In this document: positions 25,332 through 33,807 of the stretch, piece after piece
Layout of the letters: each line of letters begins with the position of its first letter
Position numbering within the stretch: the stretch's first letter is position 1
Source of the DNA: Clostridia bacterium
Lineage (GTDB): Bacteria; Bacillota; Clostridia; JAQVDB01
Direction of reading: 5' to 3'
Assembly: GCA_028698525.1 (NCBI GenBank)
Contig: JAQVDB010000015.1
Location: 1 to 38,086 of the forward strand
DNA: 38,086 nt
The notes under the pieces: generated by a model
Database searches by the model: none
Seen by the model: only the letters and a program-made list of their open reading frames with translations
What the model was told of the DNA's origin: nothing
Made by a program: the position numbers and the translations under genes

Positions 25332-26315
25332 ATGAATAATAATATACTATTAATTGCAGTAGTGAGTATGGGTGGACTAGGTGTATTTTTCGGAGTAGTA
25401 TTGGCACTTGCATCCAAAAAATTTGCAGTTCAAGTAGATGAGAGAATAGCCAAAACAAGAGAAATATTGCCCGGAGCTAATTGTGGAGCATGTGGTTTTG
25501 CCGGTTGTGATGCTTTTGCAGAAGCAGTGGTGAACAGAGAAGCACCTTTGACCGGGTGTACAGCCGGAGGACCGGATGTTTCTAATAAGATTGCCCAAGT
25601 ATTGGGAATAGATTGTGATACAGAACAAGTAAGGAAATACGCTAAAGTCTTATGCAGTGGGGATTGCCAAAAGAGCAAAGATAAATATATATATATCGGA
25701 TTACAGGATTGCAATGCTGCAGTACAATTAGCCGGAGGTAGCAAATCCTGTCAATATGGATGTTTAGGATTAGGATCATGTGTTAAAGCATGTAATTTTA
25801 ATGCAATAAGCATAGTGAATGGGATTGCAGTAGTGGATCAAAATAAGTGTATCGGTTGTGGCAAATGCATTGATGAATGCCCGAAGGGATTGATTGAACT
25901 GGTTCCTGAAACAAGCCGAGTGCAGGTTTATTGCAAATCTGAAGATAGAGGAAAGACAGTAAAACAAAATTGTCAGGTAGGCTGTATCGGTTGTAGGATA
26001 TGTGTAAGGGAATGCAAGTTTGATGCAATAAGTTTTGATGACAATCTTGCTCATATAGATTATGAAAAATGTACTAACTGTATGGTATGTGCAGAGAAAT
26101 GTCCTACAGGTGCAATCCATGCAGAGTTTGCAAAAAGAAGAGTGGCTAATATAGATGAAGATAAATGTATAGGCTGTACTTTATGCAAAAAAGAGTGTAA
26201 ATTTGATGCTATTGAAGGCGAAAAAAAGCAGCCTCATAAGGTGTTGGAAGATAAATGCGTTGGTTGTGGACAGTGTGAAGTAAGATGTCCTAAAGATGCC
26301 ATAAGTATGAAATAA
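25332..26315 (+). CDS. rnfB: Rnf complex multi-cluster ferredoxin subunit RnfB
   Basis: RnfB is the likely entry point for electrons from reduced ferredoxin. An N-terminal membrane helix (about 5-27) is followed by a CX2CX4CX16C [4Fe-4S] motif (Cys51, 54, 59, 76). Six further cysteine motifs follow between about residues 130 and 325, arranged as three two-cluster ferredoxin units, giving up to seven [4Fe-4S] clusters. This clostridial-type extension is longer than proteobacterial RnfB. The 327 residues end at an intrinsic terminator that closes the operon. Cluster number is counted from motifs only. Confidence 0.96.
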   Translation: MNNNILLIAVVSMGGLGVFFGVVLALASKKFAVQVDERIAKTREILPGANCGACGFAGCDAFAEAVVNREAPLTGCTAGGPDVSNKIAQVLGIDCDTEQVRKYAKVLCSGDCQKSKDKYIYIGLQDCNAAVQLAGGSKSCQYGCLGLGSCVKACNFNAISIVNGIAVVDQNKCIGCGKCIDECPKGLIELVPETSRVQVYCKSEDRGKTVKQNCQVGCIGCRICVRECKFDAISFDDNLAHIDYEKCTNCMVCAEKCPTGAIHAEFAKRRVANIDEDKCIGCTLCKKECKFDAIEGEKKQPHKVLEDKCVGCGQCEVRCPKDAISMK

Positions 26316-26347
26316 AAAGGATACTAATAAGCAGTATCCTTTTTATT
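26311..26347 (+). terminator. Intrinsic terminator after rnfB
   Basis: AAAAAGGATACT (26314-26325) pairs with AGTATCCTTTTT (26333-26344) over a 7-base loop, and pairing extends a few AT bases outward. The stem overlaps the rnfB stop codon and ends in a T run. Confidence 0.9.
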
Positions 26348-26391
26348 AAATAAATGATAAATCTTTGTTATAAATTATTGAAAAAATTCTA

Positions 26392-26419
26392 TTGTTTTTA
26401 CTGCTAGAAATGCTATACT
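26392..26419 (+). promoter_or_regulatory. Promoter upstream of the DUF4321-maf-radC-mreBCD unit
   Basis: TTGTTT (26392-26397) and TATACT (26414-26419) are 16 bases apart, and TGc precedes the -10, making it an extended -10. Transcription would start near 26426, leaving a leader of about 175 bases before the DUF4321 ATG. That leader begins almost exactly at a base-paired element. Confidence 0.5.
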
Positions 26420-26426
26420 TAAATAT

Positions 26427-26557
26427 GTGAGGCTTGTACTAACCAGTTTATAAGGGGTTTATTTAGTCACTTAAAGTTTCACTGCTCTGGATGTATGTTC
26501 TTGAAAGATTATGGTAAAAATAAAATACAAATACTGGTCAGCCTCTATTTTTGTATT
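26427..26557 (+). ncRNA. Candidate structured leader RNA or small RNA before the DUF4321 gene
   Basis: GAGGCT (26429-26434) pairs with AGCCTC (26540-26545), and ACCAGT (26442-26447) pairs with ACTGGT (26533-26538), separated by a 7-by-1 internal loop. Together they close a domain of about 115 bases. The U-rich stretch TATTTTTGTATTT follows at 26546-26558, as in an intrinsic terminator. The predicted transcript start falls two or three bases before the first helix. I recognise no known riboswitch, 6S or SRP RNA signature. Pairings are seen; transcription is inferred. Confidence 0.35.
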
Positions 26558-26602
26558 TAAATTGAAATAATAAATATGGTAATATAAGAGGAGGCAGCAT
26601 TT

Positions 26603-26857
26603 ATGAGAAGTAGAGCGAGTAGAAATCCATGGGTTTTGTTTATATTAATATTATCAGGCATAATAATAGGGGGAGTAATAGGAGATATTTTGGGAAATTA
26701 TTTTGATTTATTTAATTTCAACTATCCTATAGGCATGAAGAGCCCATTGGTAATTGACTTGAAGGTGCTAGAGTTTACCTTTGGTATTTTATTCAATGTG
26801 AATTTTGGAAGCATTATAGGCATGCTTTTTGCCATCATCAGTTATTTAAGGTCATAG
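26603..26857 (+). CDS. DUF4321 small membrane protein
   Basis: This 84-residue protein has two strongly hydrophobic segments (about 11-29 and 57-80) around a conserved loop with GGVIGDILGNYFDLFNF and KVLEFTFGILFNVNFGSIIG. This layout matches the DUF4321 family, found in clostridia upstream of maf, radC and mreB. AGAGGAGG precedes the ATG. Function is unknown; position suggests a part in envelope growth. It is four bases from maf. Confidence 0.8.
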   Translation: MRSRASRNPWVLFILILSGIIIGGVIGDILGNYFDLFNFNYPIGMKSPLVIDLKVLEFTFGILFNVNFGSIIGMLFAIISYLRS

Positions 26858-26861
26858 AAAT

Positions 26862-27443
26862 ATGCATCAGATAATACTTGCGTCAAAATCGCCAAGGAGA
26901 GTAGAAATACTTAAAGAGCTAGGGATGGATGTTATTGTGGTGCCCAGTGATATTGATGAAACTTTAAATTGCATAGATTCGCCTGAACAAATTGTTATGG
27001 ATCTAGCCTTAAGGAAGGCGAAGAGAGTTATTGATACAGGCGATATGCCAGGGATTGTCATTGGAGCAGATACAATTGTTGTAGCAGATGGCAAAATTTT
27101 AGGTAAACCTGATAGTATAGAGGATGCCTATAATATGATAAAAATGTTACAAGGAAGATATCATAATGTAATCACAGGCGTTGCCTTGATAGATAGTGAT
27201 ACAGGTCGAACAATAGTTGATTACCAGAAAACAAAAGTAAAGATAAAGACATTATCTGATTCACAGATAATAAAATATCTAAACAAAGAAAAGGTATTTG
27301 ATAAAGCTGGTTCATATGCAATACAAGGTTATGGTTCTGTCATTGTCGAAAAAATAGATGGCTGTTACTTTAATGTAGTTGGTCTACCTGTATCAAAACT
27401 ATATGATATGTTGAAGAAATTTGGCATTGATATGCTGTCATAA
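26862..27443 (+). CDS. maf: Maf-like nucleoside triphosphate pyrophosphatase
   Basis: Maf proteins hydrolyse nucleoside triphosphates such as dTTP, UTP or modified nucleotides to the monophosphate, and overexpression can block septum formation. The N-terminal ILASKSPRRVEIL, the IGADTIV motif with the catalytic Asp, and LQGRYHNVITGVAL match the family. The length of 193 residues is normal. It lies within the DUF4321-maf-radC-mreBCD set, an order seen widely in Firmicutes. Substrate preference is not resolved here. Confidence 0.94.
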   Translation: MHQIILASKSPRRVEILKELGMDVIVVPSDIDETLNCIDSPEQIVMDLALRKAKRVIDTGDMPGIVIGADTIVVADGKILGKPDSIEDAYNMIKMLQGRYHNVITGVALIDSDTGRTIVDYQKTKVKIKTLSDSQIIKYLNKEKVFDKAGSYAIQGYGSVIVEKIDGCYFNVVGLPVSKLYDMLKKFGIDMLS

Positions 27444-27468
27444 CTACTCATGAAATAGGTGATATTAT

Positions 27469-28164
27469 ATGGGCAGTAAACAGTATAATCTTACAATAAG
27501 AGAAATGCCTAAAGGCGAAAGACCTAGAGAAAGACTTCTTAAATATGGTGTTAAGGCTTTATCTGATGGAGAATTGTTGGCTATACTTTTAAGGACAGGG
27601 ACAAAAAATCAATCCGCTATTACACTGGCTCATAAATTGCTTGCCAAGGAAGGCGGTTTGAGATACCTTATCGATGCTACGGTAGAAGAACTCAGTACAA
27701 ATCCAGGTATTGGCTTGGCAAAAGCATCACAGATTAAAGCCTCAATAGAGTTAGGGAGAAGAATATCTTCTATGGGCACTGAAGAAAGATACAGCATCAC
27801 CACCCCTAGAGATGCAGCTAACTTGCTGATGGGTGAAATGCGCCACCTTAAAAAGGAGCATTTTAAAGTAATTGAGTTAAACATCAAAAATCAGGTAATG
27901 GGTATAGAGAGCGTTTCAATTGGCAACATAAATACTTCTATAGCACATCCTAGAGAAGTGTTTAGCAATCCTATAAAAGTTGGATGTGCGTCTATAATAT
28001 TAGCTCATAATCATCCTAGCGGTGATCCTAAGCCAAGTTCAGCAGATATCAAGGTAACCAAGAGGATTGTTGAAGCAGGTAAAATTTTAGGGATAGAGGT
28101 ATTAGACCATATAATAATTGGAGATGGAATATTTATAAGTTTAAAACAAAAAGAGTTAATGTAA
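27469..28164 (+). CDS. radC: RadC family JAB-domain protein
   Basis: RadC/YeeS-family proteins combine an N-terminal UPF0758 helix-hairpin-helix region (LIDATVEELSTNPGIGLAKASQIKA) with a C-terminal JAB1/MPN domain. The metal-binding JAMM motif is intact: His180, His182 and Asp193 in HNHPSGDPKPSSAD, with an upstream Glu. The old DNA-repair annotation is not well supported experimentally. The gene is 231 residues long and lies just before mreB, as in B. subtilis. AGGTGA precedes the ATG. Confidence 0.93.
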   Translation: MGSKQYNLTIREMPKGERPRERLLKYGVKALSDGELLAILLRTGTKNQSAITLAHKLLAKEGGLRYLIDATVEELSTNPGIGLAKASQIKASIELGRRISSMGTEERYSITTPRDAANLLMGEMRHLKKEHFKVIELNIKNQVMGIESVSIGNINTSIAHPREVFSNPIKVGCASIILAHNHPSGDPKPSSADIKVTKRIVEAGKILGIEVLDHIIIGDGIFISLKQKELM

Positions 28165-28198
28165 AAAACGTATTAATATTGGAAGGAGCAAATAAAGT

Positions 28199-29233
28199 AT
28201 GGGTCTGTTAAACGTGTTTTCTAGAGATCTAGGGATAGATCTCGGTACAGCTAATACCCTGGTGCATGTCAGAGGGAAAGGTATAGCAGTAAGGGAGCCT
28301 TCTGTTGTAGCTATAAGAAATGATAATACCAGGGAAGTTCTTGCAGTAGGGCAAGAGGCCAAAAAGATGATAGGTAGAACGCCGGGGAATATAATTGCAA
28401 TAAGACCTATGAAAGATGGTGTTATTGCTGATTTTGATATAACACAGGAGATGCTAAAATATTTTATAAGAAAGGCTAGTCCGAGGAAGTTTCCTATCCC
28501 TCCACGAGTAGTAGTATGTGTGCCTTCTGGAGTCACTGAAGTGGAAAAAAGGGCAGTAGAAGAAGCAACCAGGCAGGCCGGTGCAAGAGATGCCTTTTTA
28601 ATAGAAGAACCGATGGCTGCAGCTATTGGTGCAGAACTTCCTGTACATGAGCCAACAGGGAGTATGGTAGTTGATATAGGAGGAGGTACAAGCGAGGTAG
28701 CCATTATTTCGCTGGGAGGGATTGTCACTAGCATGTCCTTGAGAGTTGGGGGAGACGATATGGATGAAGCTATCGTTTACTATATTAAAAAGAATTATAA
28801 CTTGATGATAGGAGAGAGAACCTCCGAGGAAATAAAGATGAAAATAGGTTCAGCCTATCAGATAGAACAACAGGTATCGTTGGATATAAGAGGAAGAGAC
28901 TTGGTTACTGGACTTCCTAAAACGTTGACTATAACATCAGAAGAAGTTATGGCTGCATTAAACGAGCCGGTGACTAGGATAGTGGATGCAATAAAGTTAA
29001 CTCTTGAAAAAACTCCTCCCGAACTTGCAGCGGATATTATGGATAGAGGAATAATGCTCACAGGGGGAGGGGCTCTTTTAAACGGATTTGATGCTTTAGT
29101 AAAAAGCGAAACTGGAATGCCGGTCAACATATCAGAATATCCTCTAGACTGTGTAGCTCTGGGTACTGGAAAAGTATTGGAAGAATTGGATACGTTAAAA
29201 AGAGTTTTAATCACTGGTAGAAACATTGGTTAG
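28199..29233 (+). CDS. mreB: Rod shape-determining protein MreB
   Basis: MreB is the bacterial actin that forms membrane-bound filaments and guides lateral wall synthesis. The N-terminal phosphate-binding loop ([14 protein letters not shown]), the second phosphate loop ([15 protein letters not shown]) and the adenosine motif ([15 protein letters not shown]) are intact. The 344-residue length is standard. GGAAGGAG lies eight to nine bases before the ATG. mreC follows within eight bases. Identification is secure. Confidence 0.98.
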   Translation: MGLLNVFSRDLGIDLGTANTLVHVRGKGIAVREPSVVAIRNDNTREVLAVGQEAKKMIGRTPGNIIAIRPMKDGVIADFDITQEMLKYFIRKASPRKFPIPPRVVVCVPSGVTEVEKRAVEEATRQAGARDAFLIEEPMAAAIGAELPVHEPTGSMVVDIGGGTSEVAIISLGGIVTSMSLRVGGDDMDEAIVYYIKKNYNLMIGERTSEEIKMKIGSAYQIEQQVSLDIRGRDLVTGLPKTLTITSEEVMAALNEPVTRIVDAIKLTLEKTPPELAADIMDRGIMLTGGGALLNGFDALVKSETGMPVNISEYPLDCVALGTGKVLEELDTLKRVLITGRNIG

Positions 29234-29241
29234 GAGGGGTG

Positions 29242-30102
29242 ATGAATTTGCCCCAATTCTTTAAGAATAAGCAACTTATTTCTATAATTCTTATTACAAT
29301 CTTTCTTCTTTTTTTAATAGGCTATAGTTCAACTCAAACGGGGACCACTAGTATGTTTGAGGATTGGATAGGGAAAGTGCTTACTCCTGTGCAGGGTGTT
29401 ATGTACCAGGTAAGTGGTAGCATATATGATTTTTTTACTAGCTTTCATACGAAAAAAGAATTGGCGGAAGAGAATAGGATACTTAAGGAAAAAGTAGAAG
29501 AGTTGGAAAGTATAGACAGAGAAGCTGGCAATTTAGAACAGGAGAATAAAAGGCTGAGAGAGTTGTTGGAATTTAAAGATGATAATAAATCTCATCCTGT
29601 TGCTGCTGCAAGAGTGGTGGGGAAAAACCCAGGTAATTGGTTCAACGTGTTTGTAATCAATAAAGGTACCAATGACGGTATAGATGTGGATATGGCAGTT
29701 GTAAATAAGGATGGATTGGTAGGAAGAGTGGTCGAAGCAGGCAATGATTTTTCTAAGGTTCTTACTATAATAGATGCTAGGAGTTCAGTATCCGGAGTGA
29801 TAGAGAGAACTAGAGATAATGGTGTGGTAAGAGGGAACAATTTTTTGGATGCTGGAGATGGATTGTGCAAGATGGTGTATCTTCCGATAGAATCGGATAT
29901 AGTTGTGGGGGATAAGGTTATTACATCTGGAATAGGCGGGATAATACCTAAAGGGATAGTTATTGGAGAAATACAGGAGATTGTAAAAGAACAAGATGAA
30001 TTATTAAAGTATGCAATATTAAAGCCAGAGGTTGATTTTTTAAGAATAGAAGAAGTACTAGTGGTAAAAAGCGAAATACCTAAAATTGATGCAATAGAGT
30101 AA
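29242..30102 (+). CDS. mreC: Rod shape-determining protein MreC
   Basis: MreC is a bitopic membrane protein that links MreB filaments to extracytoplasmic wall enzymes. A hydrophobic segment at about 12-28 (LISIILITIFLLFLIGY) is followed by a coiled-coil at about 68-110 and a beta-barrel C-terminal domain (ARVVGKNPGNWFNVFVINKG..., VVGDKVITSGIGGIIPKGIVIG). ATG 29242 is chosen; an upstream GTG at 29239 overlaps the Shine-Dalgarno AGGAGGGG, and TTG 29248 is a well spaced alternative. About 286 residues. Confidence 0.95.
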   Translation: MNLPQFFKNKQLISIILITIFLLFLIGYSSTQTGTTSMFEDWIGKVLTPVQGVMYQVSGSIYDFFTSFHTKKELAEENRILKEKVEELESIDREAGNLEQENKRLRELLEFKDDNKSHPVAAARVVGKNPGNWFNVFVINKGTNDGIDVDMAVVNKDGLVGRVVEAGNDFSKVLTIIDARSSVSGVIERTRDNGVVRGNNFLDAGDGLCKMVYLPIESDIVVGDKVITSGIGGIIPKGIVIGEIQEIVKEQDELLKYAILKPEVDFLRIEEVLVVKSEIPKIDAIE

Positions 30103-30116
30103 AAAGGGGAAAAAAT

Positions 30117-30629
30117 ATGAGGTTTATAGTTACTGGTTTGATAATGATAGCGGATTTTATTCTTCAAACCACTGTGTTTGACTATATCGAAATAGGGGGA
30201 GTAAAGCCAAATACTTTTATTATAATGCTTGTTTCATTCGCAATTTTGGATGGAAGTTTAACAGGGGCAATCATGGGATTAATCGGAGGGTTTGCACATG
30301 ATATATTTTTTTCAGATATAATAGGAGTAAATGCATTGATTTATATGCTTTTAGGTTATTCAATTGGTTTTGCTCATGAAAAGGTATATAGGGATTCTTT
30401 GATTGTACCTGTTATAATAACCTTTATTTCTACTATAGCTTTAGGAATATTAACTTTTATCTATACCTTTTTTGCTAGGTTTCAAATTGAGTTTAATGTG
30501 ATATTTATCAACAAGTTATTTCCTGAAGCTGTGTACAATAGTATCCTTTCTATTTTTATATATTATTGGATTTTAAAATTGCACAAGTTAAAATTTATGG
30601 GTAAGAAATGGTATTATAGAAAATCTTAG
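30117..30629 (+). CDS. mreD: Rod shape-determining protein MreD
   Basis: MreD is a small polytopic membrane protein of the elongasome. Its 170 residues carry about five hydrophobic segments, with the conserved VKPNTFIIMLVSFAILDG and GLIGGFAHDIFFSDIIGVNAL stretches. AAAGGGG precedes the ATG. It is the last gene before a strong terminator, and so ends the DUF4321-to-mreD unit. Confidence 0.93.
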   Translation: MRFIVTGLIMIADFILQTTVFDYIEIGGVKPNTFIIMLVSFAILDGSLTGAIMGLIGGFAHDIFFSDIIGVNALIYMLLGYSIGFAHEKVYRDSLIVPVIITFISTIALGILTFIYTFFARFQIEFNVIFINKLFPEAVYNSILSIFIYYWILKLHKLKFMGKKWYYRKS

Positions 30630-30638
30630 CTTTCAGAG

Positions 30639-30665
30639 AAGTCAGGGATTTGCCCCTGACTTTTT
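30639..30665 (+). terminator. Intrinsic terminator after mreD
   Basis: AAGTCAGGG (30639-30647) pairs with CCCTGACTT (30654-30662) around a 6-base loop, followed by more T residues. This is a compact GC-rich terminator. It lies just 34 bases before the mrdA start, so mrdA either depends on read-through or on a promoter I cannot place in this short gap. Confidence 0.88.
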
Positions 30666-30698
30666 AAGAAGGACAATCTGCTATTTAAGGTGGTTACA

Positions 30699-33005
30699 TT
30701 GAAGATAAAAAAGTTTTTTAATAAACATAATATATTGATTATAGTTGTAATAATTCTATTTCTTCAATTAGTATTTCAGCTGGCTGATATGCAGATAACC
30801 AAGGGGGAGTACTATAAAAAGTTATCAGAAAATGAGAAGATGAGAGTGGTAGAGCAGCCGGCACCGAGGGGGAAAATATTGGATGCAAATGGGATAGTCC
30901 TAGCAGACAATCGCCCTAGTTTTACTGTACAGATGATCAGGAACAAAAAAACTGACGATAATATAAATGAAATTGTTTTAAAGGTTGCAAGTATATTGGA
31001 ATATAATGGGGATGAATATATTGATGATTTCCCTTTAGAGATAAAAGATAAAGATGGTCAAGTATTTTTTGAATTTCGGTCTAGGGATGAAGAACAGAGC
31101 GAAGAAGAGGAAATGCGATGGAAGAAACAGAATGGGATTAGATCGGATTATACTGCAAAGCAGGTATTGGACAAATATAGAAAGAAATATAATATAGATA
31201 ATAAATTGAACGATAGGGATGCTCTTAAGATTATAGAGATAAGAAGCTTAATTGATAGCCATGGATATTATAGGAGCTATATTCCGGTGGAAATTGCACT
31301 AGATATAAGTCAGGAGTCTGTAGCTATGCTTGAAACCAAGGCCTTGGAGCTTCCTGGGATTAATGTTGTATATAAACCCATAAGGTATTACCCATATAAT
31401 ACACTAGCCTGTCATATATTAGGGTATATAGGCAAAATACCGGCTAATCAATCAGATGAATATCAGGAAAAAGGATATAATGTTTCCAGCGATATGATTG
31501 GAATAACAGGATTAGAGGGGGTTTTAGAAGACGAATTAGCAGGAACTAAAGGTAAAAAATGGGTGTATGTGAATAATATCGGCAGGATTCATAAAGAGCT
31601 GGATAAAGAACCTCCTATTGCAGGCAAAGATGTAGTTCTTACTATTGATAAAAAATTGCAGGAAGTTGCAGAAAAGACTTTAAAGATGAGAATAGATCAG
31701 ATGAAAAATGGGGAGCTGCCTTTTAAGCCAGGAGTAAAGTTTCCTGTAGATATAGGGTCGGTTGTTGCAATAGATGTAAATACCGGAGGAGTACTTGCAA
31801 TGGCAAGTTACCCGAATTATGATCCTAATTTATTTGCAACAGGCATAAGCACAGAAGATTGGAAGGCATTAAATCCGGAATATGATAGAATAGACCCGAC
31901 ATTGCCTAGGCCAATGGTAAATAATGCAATATCAGGAGCTTTTCCACCTGGTTCTACGTTTAAAATGGTAACTGCAACTGCTGCACTTCAGGAAGGTGCT
32001 ATAGGTGTAAATGATAAGATTCTTACCAAAGGGTCGTATACGAAATATTCTAGAACCCATGCTCCTGGATGCTGGTTATGGAACTCATACAGGAGAACAC
32101 ACGGGTATGAAAATGTAAAGGATGCAATTCGTGATTCATGCAACTATTATTTTTACGAGATAGGTGATAGAGTAGGCATAGAAAAGATTGCGGAATACGC
32201 TAAAAAGTATGGACTAGGGCAAAACACCGGAATAGAGCTATCAGGGGAGGTATCGGGTAACGTTGATGGGCCCCAGCACAGAACTCCATATGCAAAATCT
32301 GTGATCAATAATGCTTTAAAGAAATATATTGATGTTGATAAAGAGGGAAACCAACAAATCATAGATGATATGATTAAGACCCCTCATTGGGGGCATGTAA
32401 GAGCTAAACTTAAGGAACTCGGCTTAACTGATAGTCAGCTTGATGATGTTTTCAATATAGTATTCAGGTGGGCTAATTGGTCATATTGGCCTCCCACTAA
32501 TACTTTGAGTGCTTCTATTGGTCAAGGGGATCATAATTTTACGCCTGTTCAGCTAGCTAACTATGTTGCAACTATTGTTAATGGTGGAAAGAGATACAAG
32601 GTACATCTTGTAAAAGAAATAGTTGATAAAAATGGCCAGAGGAAAATGGTCCAACCTGAAGTGACTGAGGAACTAAATGTAGATGATAAATATCTTGAAG
32701 CAATAAAGGAAGGAATGTGGATGGTTACTCAGCCGGGAGGTACTGCATCTACTTACTTTAAAGATTTGCCCTTTAATGTGGGAGCAAAGACAGGAACAGC
32801 TCAATATATTAAAGGAAAAGAAAATCACTCTGTTTTTGTTGCATTTGCACCTTATGAGGACCCACAGATAGCAGTTGCTATTATTATTCCAGGAGGCGAT
32901 ACAGGAGGGTACTCTGCTGACATAGCAGTAGAAATATTTAAAGAATATTTGAAGATAGATGATAATGAGACGAATGAGTTAATTTATAATGGCCTAAACA
33001 GATAA
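30699..33005 (+). CDS. mrdA: Penicillin-binding protein 2 (class B transpeptidase)
   Basis: PBP2 cross-links peptidoglycan during elongation together with RodA and MreCD. One N-terminal helix (about 11-30) anchors it outside the cell. The catalytic motifs are Ser419-Thr-Phe-Lys422, Ser480-Cys-Asn482 and Lys697-Thr-Gly699. The SCN-to-KTG spacing of about 215 residues is long and includes a charged insertion near 525-590, and another charged insertion lies near 125-175. An upstream GTG (30690) overlaps AAGGTGG, so TTG 30699 is preferred, giving 768 residues. rodA itself is not in the window. Confidence 0.94.
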   Translation: MKIKKFFNKHNILIIVVIILFLQLVFQLADMQITKGEYYKKLSENEKMRVVEQPAPRGKILDANGIVLADNRPSFTVQMIRNKKTDDNINEIVLKVASILEYNGDEYIDDFPLEIKDKDGQVFFEFRSRDEEQSEEEEMRWKKQNGIRSDYTAKQVLDKYRKKYNIDNKLNDRDALKIIEIRSLIDSHGYYRSYIPVEIALDISQESVAMLETKALELPGINVVYKPIRYYPYNTLACHILGYIGKIPANQSDEYQEKGYNVSSDMIGITGLEGVLEDELAGTKGKKWVYVNNIGRIHKELDKEPPIAGKDVVLTIDKKLQEVAEKTLKMRIDQMKNGELPFKPGVKFPVDIGSVVAIDVNTGGVLAMASYPNYDPNLFATGISTEDWKALNPEYDRIDPTLPRPMVNNAISGAFPPGSTFKMVTATAALQEGAIGVNDKILTKGSYTKYSRTHAPGCWLWNSYRRTHGYENVKDAIRDSCNYYFYEIGDRVGIEKIAEYAKKYGLGQNTGIELSGEVSGNVDGPQHRTPYAKSVINNALKKYIDVDKEGNQQIIDDMIKTPHWGHVRAKLKELGLTDSQLDDVFNIVFRWANWSYWPPTNTLSASIGQGDHNFTPVQLANYVATIVNGGKRYKVHLVKEIVDKNGQRKMVQPEVTEELNVDDKYLEAIKEGMWMVTQPGGTASTYFKDLPFNVGAKTGTAQYIKGKENHSVFVAFAPYEDPQIAVAIIIPGGDTGGYSADIAVEIFKEYLKIDDNETNELIYNGLNR

Positions 33006-33040
33006 TCATAAATTTTTCAAAAAATGAAGGATTTAGCTAT

Positions 33041-33069
33041 TTGTTAGAGAATATAGTAATTTATATAGT
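33041..33069 (+). promoter_or_regulatory. Candidate promoter for minCDE
   Basis: TTGTTA (33041-33046) and TATAGT (33064-33069) are 17 bases apart, and transcription would start about 20 bases before the minC ATG. The 91-base gap between mrdA and minC shows no terminator, so minCDE may also be read from upstream. Confidence 0.45.
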
Positions 33070-33096
33070 TAAAATTATGGGGGTTTATAGCTGATT

Positions 33097-33795
33097 ATGT
33101 CAAAAGACGCTGTCATTTTTAAAGGAACTAAACATGGCATTTTAGTTAAGATGAGCAAAATGTATACATTTGATGTGATAAAATATGAATTAACAGAAAA
33201 ATTAAGAGCATCAGGGGATTTTTTTGATGGTGCCAATGTTGTTCTAGGCCTAGATGGAAGAGATTTAAATGATAATGAGATTAAAGAGGTTGAAGATATA
33301 ATAAATAAAAATACCGGCGTTGCAAATTTAAAGATATTAAAACAGCATGATATCGAAAGGATGGGGGATCAGGAGGGAGAAAACTCCATTGCACCAGTCA
33401 GGGACAGGAAAGACGTTTTTGAAGAAGGAAAAGTGAAGATAATTAGAGGAACTATAAGAAACGGACAGAGAATAAGTTTTGATGGTAATATTGTAGTAAT
33501 AGGCGATGTAAATCCTGGAGGCGAAATAATTGCTAGTGGCAATATAATGATAATGGGCCTCTTTAGGGGAATTGCCCATGCAGGGGTTGATGGGAATAGG
33601 GATTGTTTTGTTGCTGCATATTATTTACAGCCTACTCAGCTCAGGATTTCAAATGTGATAGCTCGATGTCCGGATAATAGTAATTTATCTGTAAAACCTG
33701 ATTGTCCTGAAATTGCATATATCAATGAAGATGGTGCACTAGTAATTGAATCATATCAAAGCTGGAAAATTTGTACACATCCGAGCAAAGCATAG
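33097..33795 (+). CDS. minC: Septum site-determining protein MinC
   Basis: MinC inhibits FtsZ ring assembly away from midcell. The N-terminal domain (about 1-100) is divergent, as usual. The C-terminal beta-helix domain is clear, with repeated strand motifs RNGQRISFDGNIVVIGDVNPGGEIIASGNI and the RGIAHAG segment that binds MinD. The 232 residues are typical. GGGGGT lies about eleven bases upstream of the ATG. It leads minD by 12 bases. Confidence 0.95.
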   Translation: MSKDAVIFKGTKHGILVKMSKMYTFDVIKYELTEKLRASGDFFDGANVVLGLDGRDLNDNEIKEVEDIINKNTGVANLKILKQHDIERMGDQEGENSIAPVRDRKDVFEEGKVKIIRGTIRNGQRISFDGNIVVIGDVNPGGEIIASGNIMIMGLFRGIAHAGVDGNRDCFVAAYYLQPTQLRISNVIARCPDNSNLSVKPDCPEIAYINEDGALVIESYQSWKICTHPSKA

Positions 33796-33807
33796 GAGGA
33801 ATAGTAT

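Noticed and set aside
28156-28734. 192-codon minus-strand frame opposite mreB
   Set aside because: Antisense to the MreB nucleotide-binding core; no homology recognised and no ribosome binding site.
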